NCBI RefSeq assembly: GCF_002964575.1
Contig: NZ_POQQ01000076.1
Span: forward strand, 28,591-92,590
Reading direction: 5' to 3'
From: Streptococcus suis
GTDB taxonomy: Bacteria; Bacillota; Bacilli; Lactobacillales; Streptococcaceae
Length of the DNA: 64,000 nucleotides
How positions within the stretch are numbered: position 1 is the first letter of the stretch; the number at the start of each line of letters is the position of its first letter. Of the stretch, positions 17,263 to 27,374 are shown in pieces. The position numbers were made by a program, and so were the translations under genes. The notes below the pieces were generated by a model. It ran no database searches. It saw only the letters and a list, made by a program, of their open reading frames with translations, and was not told where the DNA came from.

Positions 17263-18830
17263 TGGCAAAAGTTAGAATTGTACAAGTTGGAAAGCAAAAT
17301 TGGGCGGATGCTGTCGAATTGCCTGCGGATGTCGAATGGTTTTTCACTGACCAGTCCTCGATAGAATTTCTTCTAGAAGATTGGCAAGTTCAAGGCTTGA
17401 TCTGGGATGAGGCCAGTGAATTGCCAAAACCGAAGAAACCCTTTCAATTGGCTGCTTTGGTTGTTAGCGAATCTGTTTCTGAAGCAACTCTTGAGGTCTT
17501 TAAACAGTGGCTAGATCCCTACTCTATCTTTCTTGATCAAGGTGTAGAAATTACAGACCAGCAAGGAGATGGACTTGTTCGTTCCATGTGTCCACAGATG
17601 TTGCCTCAAATGGCCCAAGCGGGAGATAAAGCCTTGTTCTTGGTTAAGAATTTGTTTAATGGACAATATGGTGAGAAGTTGAAAGTGGCAGATATTGATA
17701 TCCATCCTCAATTTACAGGAAGAATGGAATATGACGGGAATGTCGGTGTCGAGTTTGAAGGGGACTTTGGTCAAGATTTTACCCAACTCTTCACTTTCCG
17801 TTATAATATCATGGCGGCCGAGAAACTGATTGAGATTTGGCCTGAGTATGAAAAACAAGCGAATATCTCTCTTCGTTTAGAGATTTCGACTATTCGAAAA
17901 GGAAGTATCTCAGATGTCATGGATCGTCGATATCTTGAGGAGCAGGAATTTGCCGAGCCTGTTCAATTGCCGGACTTAGACGATGCAGGTTACTATACAA
18001 TTTCATTCTATGTTAAGGGAAAAGGCAAGGTAAAATTCGGTCCTTGTCACTGGCGTTTCTCACGGAGCGGACTTGGACGCTTCATTTTAGGTGGAAAAAG
18101 GATGGTAGATAGTAGAAGGCAGGAAATTTTTTCCTATTTCTATCCAGGTGACTTGAAGCCACCACTGAATGTTTATTTCTCTGGTTATCGTTCTGCGGAA
18201 GGTTTTGAGGGCTTCTACATGATGAAAAATCTAGGTTGTCCTTTCCTGCTTTTGGCAGATCCAAGGCTTGAGGGAGGGTGCTTCTATTCTGGAACCAAAG
18301 AGTTAGAGGAGCAGATTGTAGAAAAAATTAGAACAACTTTGGATTACCTTGGTTTTTCTAAGCAAGATTTGATCTTATCAGGCTTGTCCATGGGGGCTTA
18401 TGGAGGGCTTTATTATTCTGCTGTCTTGGAACCTCACGCTGTTATTGTAGGGAAACCTTTCACAGACTTAGGTGACGTAGTGACGAATTTAAAGTTGAGA
18501 CGTCCAGATGAATTTGAGACGAGTATAGACATGCTCCGAAATGTTGTTGGTCATTCTTCTAAGGAATCGATTAAGGAATTTAACCTTCGTTTCTGGGAGA
18601 AGATTGCACTAGCTGATTTGAAAGATACACGCTATGCGATTGCTTATATGGAGCAAGATGACTATGATCCCTTAGCGACCATCCGCTTAATTGACTTTTT
18701 GGCGGAAGATGAGGTCCATATTTTCACAAAGGGGTATGAGGGGCGCCACAATGACAATAGTTTTTCTATTAACAAGTGGTTCTTGACCCAGTACAACCGT
18801 ATATTGTCCCATGATTTTGGAAGGAGTTAG
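17262..18830 (+). CDS. asp2: Accessory Sec protein Asp2 (GlcNAc O-acetyltransferase)
   Basis: A 522-residue protein needed for accessory Sec export. In studied streptococci Asp2 also O-acetylates GlcNAc on the adhesin through an alpha/beta-hydrolase-type triad. The nucleophile motif GLSMGAYGG places the Ser at 376; the His is at 496 (EGRHNDNSF) and an acidic partner lies near 464-466 (MEQDDYD). All catalytic elements look intact, so enzymatic activity is expected. It overlaps asp1 and is followed 2 bp later by asp3. Confidence 0.94.
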   Translation: MAKVRIVQVGKQNWADAVELPADVEWFFTDQSSIEFLLEDWQVQGLIWDEASELPKPKKPFQLAALVVSESVSEATLEVFKQWLDPYSIFLDQGVEITDQQGDGLVRSMCPQMLPQMAQAGDKALFLVKNLFNGQYGEKLKVADIDIHPQFTGRMEYDGNVGVEFEGDFGQDFTQLFTFRYNIMAAEKLIEIWPEYEKQANISLRLEISTIRKGSISDVMDRRYLEEQEFAEPVQLPDLDDAGYYTISFYVKGKGKVKFGPCHWRFSRSGLGRFILGGKRMVDSRRQEIFSYFYPGDLKPPLNVYFSGYRSAEGFEGFYMMKNLGCPFLLLADPRLEGGCFYSGTKELEEQIVEKIRTTLDYLGFSKQDLILSGLSMGAYGGLYYSAVLEPHAVIVGKPFTDLGDVVTNLKLRRPDEFETSIDMLRNVVGHSSKESIKEFNLRFWEKIALADLKDTRYAIAYMEQDDYDPLATIRLIDFLAEDEVHIFTKGYEGRHNDNSFSINKWFLTQYNRILSHDFGRS

Positions 18831-18832
18831 GT

Positions 18833-19390
18833 TTGGAAAATCAGTTGATAGATAGAATCTATTGGGGAGACATGACTAGTCATTCCAATTATCTTTACGG
18901 TTCAACAATCAAGTATTCAGGTTCTAGTGTCTTCTTTGAAAATTCCTATTTTGCTGCTGGAAAAGCGATCAAGACTTGGCGTTCTAAGACAAATTACCAA
19001 TCCCAACGTGTGTCACCGAGTTTACCAATCCTAGTTCCGGGAGCACGTTATCGTGTGGAGAAGGATTTTAGTTCGGTTCCGGAGAATACTTGTTATTTAC
19101 AAATACAATACTTCAATCGGCAAGAGGAAGTGATTGGAACGGATATTTTGAGGAATGATGATCATTCCTTTACCTATCCGAAAGATGCCTACACCTATAT
19201 GATAAAGTTAGTGGGGGCGGGTTGTCATCAGCTGACCTTCCATTCTCTTGCACTTTATGGGGTAGAAAACAGTACTACCATTCATTTATCGGTGAAAAGC
19301 AAGCACCTGTATAAGACGAGCACTCTTCCCCCTGAACTTGATTTAGTAAGAAATATAATCCAAATTGTAGATGATGAAGGAGTTCAATGA
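18833..19390 (+). CDS. asp3: Accessory Sec protein Asp3
   Basis: A 185-residue carbohydrate-binding-like chaperone of the Asp complex. Family stretches include WGDMTSHSNYLYGS and SYFAAGKAIKTWRS. Translation probably starts at TTG 18833, supported by AAGGAG a few bases upstream, a rarer start codon. The 3' end overlaps the secA2 start by four bases (ATGA). It has typical length and no signal peptide. Confidence 0.93.
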   Translation: MENQLIDRIYWGDMTSHSNYLYGSTIKYSGSSVFFENSYFAAGKAIKTWRSKTNYQSQRVSPSLPILVPGARYRVEKDFSSVPENTCYLQIQYFNRQEEVIGTDILRNDDHSFTYPKDAYTYMIKLVGAGCHQLTFHSLALYGVENSTTIHLSVKSKHLYKTSTLPPELDLVRNIIQIVDDEGVQ

Positions 19391-21774
19391 AAACAATATC
19401 CACTTCAACAATTCTGAATGCGGTGAGGTTGGCAGCTATTAAGCGACAGATGAAGAAAATCAATCAGTTGCGATCTCGCTATGCAGAGATGACGGATATA
19501 GAATTGCAAGAACAAACAACTATTTTTAAACAACGTCTGTCAGACGGAGAGACCTTGAACGACTTAATGGTGGAAGCCTTTGCTGTATGTAGGGAGGCTT
19601 GTTTCCGTATTTTAGGGAAGTTTCCTTATGATGTTCAGGTAATGGGGGCCATTGCTCTTCATCAAGGCAGCATCGCTGAGATGAAGACTGGTGAGGGGAA
19701 GACTCTTACAGCGACTATGCCTTTGTACTTGAATGGATTGTCAGGAAAAGGAGCCATCCTTGTGACGACAAATGATTACTTAGCCAAGCGTGATGCAGAG
19801 GAGATGGGAGAGGTTTATCAATTCCTGGGGCTCTCTGTCGGTATTGGTGTTTTTGAGGAAGGCTACGATCCGAGCATCGAGGAAAAGCGTGCAGTTTATG
19901 CAGCGGACATTACCTATACAACTGGTTCTGGTTTAGGATTTGATTATTTGGCAGAAAACTTGGCTGCTTCCGTTCATCACAAGTTTATGCGTGACTTCAA
20001 TTTTGTTATTGTGGATGAGGCAGATGCAGTCTTGTTGGATATTGCTCAGACGCCATTGATCATTTCAGGCACACCTCGTGTCCAGTCTAATTTATTTGAT
20101 GCCTGCAATCAGTTTGTCTTAGGATTGAAAGAAACCGAAGAATTTTACTTTGACTTTGATAAGCGAGAAGTGTATTTGACGGAACAGGGGATGACTGAAG
20201 CTGAGCGTTATTTTGGTGTTGAGGACCTATATGATCGTCAGTCTTGGGAGTTAAATCGCCAGATTAACTTGGCACTACGAGCTCACTATATCTATCGCAA
20301 AGATTATGATTACATCGTTCATGATGATGAAGTCAAGCTCTTGGATAACCGTTCGGGACGTATTTTAGAAGGGACTCGTCTGCAGTCGGGTATCCATCAA
20401 GCTATTGAAGCGAAAGAAGGTGTGACCAAGACCACTGAAAATCGTGCGATGGGGTCTGTCACCTACCAAAGCTTGTTTAATATGTTTCCGACCCTATCAG
20501 GTATGACTGGTACAGGTCGTGATGCGGAAGATGAACTCATCCGTACTTACAAGGTTCCGGTTATTTCAATCCCTACCAATCTGCCTATTCAGCGAATTGA
20601 CCATCCAGATAAGGTTTATGCTACCTTACCTGAAAAGATTGTGGCTACAATGGCCTTGGTCAAGGAATTACATGAACAAGGACGACCAATTTTGTTGATT
20701 TCAGGGTCGGTTGATGTAACGAAGATTTATTCACAATTGCTCTTGCAAGAAGGGATTGCCCACAACACTTTGACTGCTAATAATGTGGCGAAAGAAGCCT
20801 TGATTATCAAGGAAGCTGGTCGTTATGGTGCGGTGACTTGTGCAACTGTTTTGGCTGGTCGTGGTACGGATATTAAGTTAGGTGAGGGTGTAGCAGAATT
20901 AGGCGGTCTAGCTGTTATTGGTACAGAACGGATGGCCAATAGCCGAATGGATGGTCAGCTAAGAGGTCGTGCAGGTCGACAAGGTGAGCCAGGGATGTCT
21001 CAATTTTTTGTTTCCCTAGAAGATGAATTGTTGGTCAATTTTGGACCAGAGTGGGCTAAACGCTTTTTGCGCAAGCACAATAATCCTGAGAGAAGAGGCT
21101 ATGGTAAGCCTTTGCGAAGCGGACGTTTCCGTAATATGATTAAAACAGCCCAGACTCGTTCAGAGGATGTGGCTATTCAATCGCGTCATTCGACAGTTCA
21201 GTTTGATGAGAGTATGCGTGTTCAGCGGAATATGATTTATGATTTGCGTAATCGCCTGATGCAGGAAGGTGGCGGTTATGAAGAGAAGATTCGTAAGATT
21301 TTTGAAAAGGTTGTGAAACGGTTTATCGCAGAGACGCCAGATTGTACAACCCATCAAGTTCGACGGTTTATTTTAGATAACATTACCTATTCTTTCAAAT
21401 CCTTTCCTTCTAATTTCAATGTTCATGACCATAAGCAAGTGAGTCGTTTCTTACTCAATCTCGTTGACAAAGAACTACAGGTCAAGAAGGATATTTTTGA
21501 TAATGAGGAAGAATTGTCGGAGTTTTACCGTATTTCTATTTTGAAGGCGATTGATGAATGTTGGGTTGAAGAGGTAGATAGTTTACAACAGTTGAAAGGG
21601 ATTGTTCATTCTCGAGCCCTTGCTCAGCGCAATAACATGTATGAGTATTATAAGGAAGCCTTGAATGCCTATGGCAATATGACCAAGGAGGTTCAGGAGC
21701 AGATCGTAAGAAATATTCTTTTGAGTAGTATTGAAACCATGCCAAATGGCAAACGATCTGTTTATTATGTGTAA
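19387..21774 (+). CDS. secA2: Accessory Sec ATPase SecA2
   Basis: A 795-residue motor ATPase that drives adhesin export through SecY2. Walker A TGEGKT is at 101-106 and the DEAD box (D210-D213) lies in VIVDEADAVLLD. Further motifs include GTGRDAEDE and the GRAGRQGEPG helicase motif. It lacks the C-terminal zinc-binding tail of housekeeping SecA, as expected for SecA2. Gene order between asp3 and gtfA is the usual one. Confidence 0.96.
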   Translation: MKTISTSTILNAVRLAAIKRQMKKINQLRSRYAEMTDIELQEQTTIFKQRLSDGETLNDLMVEAFAVCREACFRILGKFPYDVQVMGAIALHQGSIAEMKTGEGKTLTATMPLYLNGLSGKGAILVTTNDYLAKRDAEEMGEVYQFLGLSVGIGVFEEGYDPSIEEKRAVYAADITYTTGSGLGFDYLAENLAASVHHKFMRDFNFVIVDEADAVLLDIAQTPLIISGTPRVQSNLFDACNQFVLGLKETEEFYFDFDKREVYLTEQGMTEAERYFGVEDLYDRQSWELNRQINLALRAHYIYRKDYDYIVHDDEVKLLDNRSGRILEGTRLQSGIHQAIEAKEGVTKTTENRAMGSVTYQSLFNMFPTLSGMTGTGRDAEDELIRTYKVPVISIPTNLPIQRIDHPDKVYATLPEKIVATMALVKELHEQGRPILLISGSVDVTKIYSQLLLQEGIAHNTLTANNVAKEALIIKEAGRYGAVTCATVLAGRGTDIKLGEGVAELGGLAVIGTERMANSRMDGQLRGRAGRQGEPGMSQFFVSLEDELLVNFGPEWAKRFLRKHNNPERRGYGKPLRSGRFRNMIKTAQTRSEDVAIQSRHSTVQFDESMRVQRNMIYDLRNRLMQEGGGYEEKIRKIFEKVVKRFIAETPDCTTHQVRRFILDNITYSFKSFPSNFNVHDHKQVSRFLLNLVDKELQVKKDIFDNEEELSEFYRISILKAIDECWVEEVDSLQQLKGIVHSRALAQRNNMYEYYKEALNAYGNMTKEVQEQIVRNILLSSIETMPNGKRSVYYV

Positions 21775-21785
21775 AAGGATGTAAT

Positions 21786-23291
21786 ATGACGATTTATAAT
21801 ATAAACAAGGGTATCGGCTGGGCAAGTAGTGGCGTTGAATACGCCCAAGCCTATCATGCCAGTATCTTCCGTAAGTTAGGGATAGACGCTAAGTTTATTT
21901 TTACGGATATGTTTCAAAATGAAAACCTTGCCCATTTCACTGAGAATATCGGATTTGAAGATAGTGAAGTAATTTGGTTATATAGTTTTTTCACAGACTT
22001 GAAAACTGCACCGACGACATACAGTCTGGAGGAGTTTCAAAAAACCTTAGTACCAGGTGCTCAATTGGAAACAAAATCGGATACGGCCATCCGCTATGCT
22101 TATCCAAACAATGCTGGTCATGTGGTTGCTTTCTTTAAGAAAGACTCGCAGTCGGTAGTGCAACGCGTTGAGTATTTAAGCCAAGGAAAATTACTTCGTA
22201 AAGATTATTATAGCTACACGCGGATGTTTTCTGAGTACTATGCACCAAATCAATCCAGTCCAAAACTCTATCGACGGGTATTTTATAACGAAGATGGCAG
22301 TTTTGCCTACGAGGAAAATTGTTCAGATGATAAGAGTCTCTTTCGTTTTCCTGATGCACTCTTGTACTCGAAGGAAGAACTCATTGAACGGATGCTTAAA
22401 GAGCTAAACTTGACTGGTCAAGACCTTATCCTAGTGGACCGCGCTACTGGAATTGGTCAAGCAGTTCTGAGACATCGAGGTGCAGCAAAAGTAGCTGTCG
22501 TAGTCCATGCAGAGCATTACAGTGATAGCTTGATTACTGAGGATACTATCCTTTGGAACAATTTCTATGACTATCAATTTACGAATGGAAGAGTGGTTGA
22601 TGCCTTTATTACCTCAACAGATGCTCAAACCAGGGTTTTAGAAGAACAGTTTGAAAAATACCAAGGCTATGTTCCGAAAGTTGTAACGCTACCAGTCGGT
22701 AGTTTGGACAGTCTTCAATACCCTGCTGGTCAGAGAAAGCCTTTCTCTATGCTGACCTGTTCGCGTTTGGCGCCTGAAAAGCATATTGATTGGTTAGTAA
22801 AAGGAGTGCTTCTTGCTCGTGAAAGTCTGCCTGAATTGGAGTTTGATATTTACGGGGAAGGCGGTCAACGCTCGCTTCTTCAAAAAATGATTGATGAACA
22901 TAGGGCTAACGATTTTATTCGTTTAAAGGGCCATCAAGATTTGACAAATATCTACAAAGACTACCAAGTTTACCTTTCGGCTTCTACAAGTGAAGGATTT
23001 GGTCTGACTTTGATGGAGGCGATTGGCTCTGGATTGGCTATGATTGGTTTGGATGTCCCTTATGGAAACCAGACCTTTATTGAGGATGGTAAGAACGGCT
23101 ACCGCTTCACTCGTTCTCAACCAGATGATGGGGATTCTTACGCGAAGGTATTTGCTGAAAAGATTCTTGCCTTTTATCAGTCGGCTGATAAGGAAGAGTT
23201 TTATCAAGCCTCTTACAAACGAGCAGAGGACTTTTTGACGGTACGACTGGAAGAAAAGTGGTTGGATTTTATCAAGGAGGTTAGTCAGTGA
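21786..23291 (+). CDS. gtfA: GtfA, catalytic subunit of the adhesin O-GlcNAc transferase
   Basis: A 501-residue GT4-type glycosyltransferase. With GtfB it adds the first GlcNAc to Ser/Thr of the adhesin in the cytoplasm. N-terminal stretch GWASSGVEYAQAYHA and the C-terminal nucleotide-sugar site region SASTSEGFGLTLMEAIGSGL (EGFGLTLMEA pattern) are diagnostic. AAAGGATG precedes the ATG. It overlaps gtfB by four bases, fitting a co-translated heterodimer. Confidence 0.95.
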   Translation: MTIYNINKGIGWASSGVEYAQAYHASIFRKLGIDAKFIFTDMFQNENLAHFTENIGFEDSEVIWLYSFFTDLKTAPTTYSLEEFQKTLVPGAQLETKSDTAIRYAYPNNAGHVVAFFKKDSQSVVQRVEYLSQGKLLRKDYYSYTRMFSEYYAPNQSSPKLYRRVFYNEDGSFAYEENCSDDKSLFRFPDALLYSKEELIERMLKELNLTGQDLILVDRATGIGQAVLRHRGAAKVAVVVHAEHYSDSLITEDTILWNNFYDYQFTNGRVVDAFITSTDAQTRVLEEQFEKYQGYVPKVVTLPVGSLDSLQYPAGQRKPFSMLTCSRLAPEKHIDWLVKGVLLARESLPELEFDIYGEGGQRSLLQKMIDEHRANDFIRLKGHQDLTNIYKDYQVYLSASTSEGFGLTLMEAIGSGLAMIGLDVPYGNQTFIEDGKNGYRFTRSQPDDGDSYAKVFAEKILAFYQSADKEEFYQASYKRAEDFLTVRLEEKWLDFIKEVSQ

Positions 23292-24604
23292 TATATATCT
23301 TTGATAGATATGATACGAATGCAAAAGATTTGCATCATTCATTAAAAGTGTCAGGTATAGACCATCCAGCGATTGTTGTTCAGGATGATGGTTTTTTACC
23401 TGAGGGGGTCATGTCGGCCTACTCCTATTTTTGTGGCTATTACGACGGATCAGGTAGTCCCTTGTATTTTAACCAAGTTCCTGTTCAAAACTTTTGGGAA
23501 ATTACTGGAAACAGTAAGGAAGCGGAAATTTGGGATTACGATGTATTAAGAGGGAAAATCTATTATATCGAGCCCGGTTACAAACGGTTGGTGAAAGCAG
23601 TCGATTGGTATGATCGGAATGGGAAGGTTCGTTTTACTGATCATTATAACCGTTACGGTATTCTATTCTCTCGAACTGCTTTCGATGAGCAGCAGATTGC
23701 TAATACCCGCTCTTACTATAACAGAGACGGTCAAGAAGTTATTGTAGAAAATCTTTTGACAAATTCCATTCTCTTAAATTGGCAGAATGGTACACATATT
23801 TTCACAGACAAACCATCTTTTTTCAGATATTTTATTGAACTGTCAGGTTTGTCAACGGAGAAGGTTATCTACAACTCACTCTCTTATCCGTTCTTTATTA
23901 CCTATTCTCTGTCAGGTCCAGGAGAAGATATTTTGTTTTGGCAGGAAAAAATTTACGATGCCATTCCAGGTAATATGCTAGTGGCCTTGGGGAAACAGTC
24001 TAGAAAACAGCGCATTATAGTGCAAGATAAGGCTACCTATTCTCAAATGTTGCCTTTATTGCCAGAAGAACATCGGTCAGTCGTTTCTTATCTGGGAATG
24101 ATTTACCCAGAAAGAAGACAAAATAAGGCCGGAAAAGATATTCTGATTGTGACTAATTCGGATCAGATTCAACATTTTGATGAATTATTAGCCTTCTTAC
24201 CAGATTATCATTTTCATGTTGCAGCTTTGACAGAAATGTCTTCGCGCTTGATGGATTACGGAAGTCGTCAGCAAGTAACCCTTTATCCTAATGTTCGCCC
24301 AATGGTTTTGGAAGACTTGCTCCAGAAATGTGATATTTATCTAGATGTTAACCATGGTAGTGAAGTGGAAGGAATTGTTCGGAAGGCCTTTGAGTACAAT
24401 CATGCAATTTTTGCCTTTGAGAATACAGCGCACAATCGTCAACTGACATTACCGGAAAATATTGTCCTGTTCAGCCAATTCAAGCGTATGGTGGAAGCTA
24501 TCAAAGAATTTAGCAAGTCTCCGGAAGCCTTTATTGAGCGTCAGCGTAATGGATTGGGGCAAGAGACTCCTGTCGCTTATAGAAAAGCATTGTTGGAGGA
24601 ATAA
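23288..24604 (+). CDS. gtfB: GtfB, substrate-binding subunit of the adhesin O-GlcNAc transferase
   Basis: A 438-residue GtfA partner, related to glycosyltransferases but without the full catalytic site; in the family it stabilises GtfA and binds the acceptor. Start is GTG 23288, overlapping the gtfA stop, with AAGGAGG inside gtfA. Stretches such as DVNHGSEVEGIVRKAFEYN are typical. Intact length. Confidence 0.93.
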   Translation: MIYIFDRYDTNAKDLHHSLKVSGIDHPAIVVQDDGFLPEGVMSAYSYFCGYYDGSGSPLYFNQVPVQNFWEITGNSKEAEIWDYDVLRGKIYYIEPGYKRLVKAVDWYDRNGKVRFTDHYNRYGILFSRTAFDEQQIANTRSYYNRDGQEVIVENLLTNSILLNWQNGTHIFTDKPSFFRYFIELSGLSTEKVIYNSLSYPFFITYSLSGPGEDILFWQEKIYDAIPGNMLVALGKQSRKQRIIVQDKATYSQMLPLLPEEHRSVVSYLGMIYPERRQNKAGKDILIVTNSDQIQHFDELLAFLPDYHFHVAALTEMSSRLMDYGSRQQVTLYPNVRPMVLEDLLQKCDIYLDVNHGSEVEGIVRKAFEYNHAIFAFENTAHNRQLTLPENIVLFSQFKRMVEAIKEFSKSPEAFIERQRNGLGQETPVAYRKALLEE

Positions 24605-24609
24605 CAGAA

Positions 24610-24786
24610 ATGGCAAAAGAGAATCAATTACTCAAGAATGACATTGATGAGCGTATCCAAAGAGCGCGTTACGTGGAACCTACGAAGGAGAAGAAACGAA
24701 AACCTATTCTTTATATTCTCTTGATTTTGGTAATGACACTGGCAGTTCTATTTTCACTGTTGAGTCAACTGAGCGTACTTTTCTAG
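24610..24786 (+). CDS. asp4: Accessory Sec small membrane protein Asp4
   Basis: A 58-residue protein with a charged N-terminal half (MAKENQLLKNDIDERIQRAR) and one C-terminal membrane helix (about 32-54). It follows gtfB by five bases. Size and topology match Asp4, the SecE-like small subunit of the accessory translocon. There is no strong Shine-Dalgarno, so translation is probably coupled to gtfB. No Asp5-like (SecG-like) frame is visible after it. Confidence 0.8.
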   Translation: MAKENQLLKNDIDERIQRARYVEPTKEKKRKPILYILLILVMTLAVLFSLLSQLSVLF

Positions 24787-24815
24787 GTAGGCTCTAATAG
24801 AAAGTGGTGTGATTG

Positions 24816-25157
24816 ATGCGAGAAGATATAAAATTAAACGACCGAGCGGCTGCTCTATCAGACCAGCTGGTTCAAGTGCTTGAAACCATTTATGATCCAG
24901 AGATTGAGCTGGATATTTATAATCTGGGTCTGGTCTATGAGATTGATGTGGATGAAGCTGGTTTTTGTAAGGTCATCATGACCTTTACAGATGCAGGCTG
25001 TTCTTGCGCGGATACCATGCCAGGAGAGTTGGTTGCAGCCTTGAAAACCATTGAGGGCATTGAGGATGCCCAGGTCGAAATCGTCTGGTCTCCTGCTTGG
25101 AAAATGACCCGGATCAGCCGTCTTGGACGCATTACGCTAGGTATCAGTCCAAAATAA
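24816..25157 (+). CDS. MIP18-family (DUF59) Fe-S cluster assembly factor
   Basis: A 113-residue protein of the MIP18/SufT/PaaD-like family, which assists Fe-S cluster maturation. The conserved opening is LETIYDPEIELDIYNLGLVY, and a Cys pair lies in DAGCSCADTMPG. An upstream in-frame TTG at 24813 is possible, but ATG 24816 is preferred. It is transcribed like the accessory Sec genes and begins 29 bp after asp4, but no functional link is implied. A bidirectional terminator follows. Confidence 0.85.
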   Translation: MREDIKLNDRAAALSDQLVQVLETIYDPEIELDIYNLGLVYEIDVDEAGFCKVIMTFTDAGCSCADTMPGELVAALKTIEGIEDAQVEIVWSPAWKMTRISRLGRITLGISPK

Positions 25158-25195
25158 AAAGAAAATGAGTTGCATGGAGCAACTCATTTTTTATA
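25157..25195. terminator. Bidirectional terminator between convergent genes
   Basis: AAAATGAGTTGC and GCAACTCATTTT pair around ATGGA. The arms give T-runs on both strands, so it serves both the MIP18 gene and the leftward gene ending at 25184. Confidence 0.9.
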
Positions 25196-25570
25196 TGTCT
25201 TATCGTACTGCCTATCCAATTCTTCCATGGTTTCATAGATAGGTTTCGGAATCATGACAACTTGAGGGGTTAGGTCTACCATACCATAGCTTGGGTCGAT
25301 GCATTCTTCCCAGTATTCCAAGTGCTTTTTATCGATGTAGGATTCAGAATTTTCTACCTCAATACCTCCGTCAGCTTGAACGGAGTACCAATAGAGGTAT
25401 TCGCGTCCGTCCAATACTTCACGGAAGATGGTTTCGACATACATTTTTTCTCCCTCTAAGATGAGAAGGGTGTCTGCCATGTGTTCGTTGAGGAAGCTCA
25501 TCCATTCATCAACTTGAGTGGTTTTCCCTTCTTTAACACGAAAGCGGGAGAGTTTGACAGTTAGTTTCAT
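25184..25570 (-). CDS. DUF6176-like small protein
   Basis: A 128-residue cytoplasmic protein beginning MKLTVKLSRFRVKEGK, with a central GEKMYVETIFRE stretch. It looks like the DUF6176 family, a ferredoxin-like (dimeric barrel) group with no assigned function. AAAGGAG lies upstream on the minus strand. It lies 51 bp downstream of ilvD in the same direction, with a weak hairpin between. Confidence 0.75.
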   Translation of the reverse strand: MKLTVKLSRFRVKEGKTTQVDEWMSFLNEHMADTLLILEGEKMYVETIFREVLDGREYLYWYSVQADGGIEVENSESYIDKKHLEYWEECIDPSYGMVDLTPQVVMIPKPIYETMEELDRQYDKTYKK

Positions 25571-25587
25571 TTTTGTCTCCTTTTGGA

Positions 25588-25612
25588 AAACCCTGCCGCG
25601 AGGACAGGGTCA
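25588..25612 (-). terminator. Weak hairpin between ilvD and the DUF6176 gene
   Basis: ACCCTG/CAGGGT with a 9-base loop followed on the minus strand by four T. Likely partial termination after ilvD. Confidence 0.5.
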
Positions 25613-25621
25613 TTGAGTTCC

Positions 25622-27337
25622 TTATTTTTTGCCAGTACGTTCTGGTCTCCAGAAGTCGGTAACGGCTCCTTTTGAGGCAGACGATACGATGTGGGCATAT
25701 TTTCCGAGAACACCACGAGAGTAGAGTGGTGGGATAACAGTTTCTGCTTTTCGGCGTTCGATTTCTTCTTCAGAAACTTCCATGGTCAATTCCTTGGTAT
25801 CTTGGTCGACGATAACCGTATCACCATCACGGAGATAGGCGATTGGACCGCCGTCTTGAGCTTCAGGTGCGATGTGTCCTACGACCAAGCCATAGGTACC
25901 ACCGGAGAAGCGGCCGTCTGTTAGAAGGGCAACCGATTCGCCCTGTCCCTTACCGACTAAGATGGACGAAAGGGAGAGCATTTCAGGCATACCAGGTCCA
26001 CCTTTTGGTCCAACGTAGCGGACAACGACAACATCGCCATCAACGATTTCGTCAGCCAAAACTGCTTCAACAGCAGCCTCTTCTGAATCGAAGACACGGG
26101 CTGGTCCAACGTGGCGACGGACTTTTACACCTGAAACCTTGGCAACTGAGCCTTCAGGTGCGAGATTGCCATGGAGAACGATCAGTGGACCGTCAGCTCG
26201 TTTTGGATTTTCAAGTGGCATGATGACATCCTGACCTGGTGTCAAATCTGGTGCATCGGCCAAGTTTTCAGCGACCGTTTTACCTGTACAGGTCATACAG
26301 TCACCATGTAGGAATCCGTTTTGGTAGAGATATTTCATGACAGCTTGGACCCCGCCGACATTGTAGAGGTCTTGGAAGACATAGCGGCCAGACGGTTTCA
26401 GGTCAGCAAGGTGAGGAACTTTTTCCTGGAAGGTGTTGAAGTCGTCCAGGGTCAATTCTACATTGGCAGCATGAGCCATGGCCAGCAAATGCAGGGTTGC
26501 ATTGGTGGAGCCACCAAGCGCCATGACAACGGTAATGGCATTTTCAAAGGCCTTACGGGTCATGATGTCAGACGGTTTCAGACCGAGTTCCAACATACGA
26601 ACGACTGCACGACCAGCTTCTTCGATGTCGGCCTTTTTCTCTGCTGACTCAGCTGGGTGTGATGAGGAGCCTGGCAAACTCATGCCGAGGGCTTCGATAG
26701 CAGAGGCCATAGTGTTGGCAGTGTACATACCGCCACAACCACCAGGACCAGGGCAGGCATTACACTCCAAGCGTCGGACTTCTTCAGCAGTCATATCACC
26801 GTGATTCCATTTACCAATCCCTTCAAAGACCGATACCAAGTCAATGTCTTTTCCATCCAAATTACCAGGGGCAATGGTGCCACCGTAGGCAAAGATAGCA
26901 GGAATGTCCATATTGGCAATGGCAATCATCGAACCGGGCATGTTTTTATCGCAGCCACCGATAGCGACAAAGGCATCTACGTTATGCCCTCCCATAGCTG
27001 CCTCGATAGAATCAGCAATGATATCACGAGAAGTCAGTGAGAAGCGCATGCCAGGAGTTCCCATGGCAATACCATCCGCAACTGTAATGGTGCCGTATTG
27101 GACTGGCCAAGCACCAGCAGATTTGACACCTTCCTTGGCTAATTTTCCAAAGTCGTGAAGGTGGATGTTACAAGGAGTATTTTCAGCCCAAGTGGAAATC
27201 ACTCCGACAATGGGTGCTTCAAAGTTTTCATCCTGCATACCAGTAGCACGGAGCATGGCACGGTTAGGTGATTTGACCATCGAATCGTAGACAGAACTAC
27301 GGTGACGGAGGTTTTTTAGTGTATCTTTTTCGGTCAT
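25622..27337 (-). CDS. ilvD: Dihydroxy-acid dehydratase
   Basis: A 571-residue Fe-S dehydratase that converts 2,3-dihydroxy-isovalerate and its methylvalerate homologue to the 2-oxo acids, the third common step of Val/Ile synthesis. Cluster cysteines are visible in [24 protein letters not shown] and DCMTCTG; the late [15 protein letters not shown] motif is also present. The length is normal. It is transcribed away from ilvBNCA, from its own promoter with a CodY-like box upstream. Confidence 0.97.
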   Translation of the reverse strand: MTEKDTLKNLRHRSSVYDSMVKSPNRAMLRATGMQDENFEAPIVGVISTWAENTPCNIHLHDFGKLAKEGVKSAGAWPVQYGTITVADGIAMGTPGMRFSLTSRDIIADSIEAAMGGHNVDAFVAIGGCDKNMPGSMIAIANMDIPAIFAYGGTIAPGNLDGKDIDLVSVFEGIGKWNHGDMTAEEVRRLECNACPGPGGCGGMYTANTMASAIEALGMSLPGSSSHPAESAEKKADIEEAGRAVVRMLELGLKPSDIMTRKAFENAITVVMALGGSTNATLHLLAMAHAANVELTLDDFNTFQEKVPHLADLKPSGRYVFQDLYNVGGVQAVMKYLYQNGFLHGDCMTCTGKTVAENLADAPDLTPGQDVIMPLENPKRADGPLIVLHGNLAPEGSVAKVSGVKVRRHVGPARVFDSEEAAVEAVLADEIVDGDVVVVRYVGPKGGPGMPEMLSLSSILVGKGQGESVALLTDGRFSGGTYGLVVGHIAPEAQDGGPIAYLRDGDTVIVDQDTKELTMEVSEEEIERRKAETVIPPLYSRGVLGKYAHIVSSASKGAVTDFWRPERTGKK

Positions 27338-27374
27338 TTCTCTTCTCCCTATCCTTTTGAAAGTTATTTTATTT

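Noticed and set aside
25691..27158. Several plus-strand open frames within ilvD
   Set aside because: Shadow frames of a conserved 571-residue enzyme; no start signals or families.
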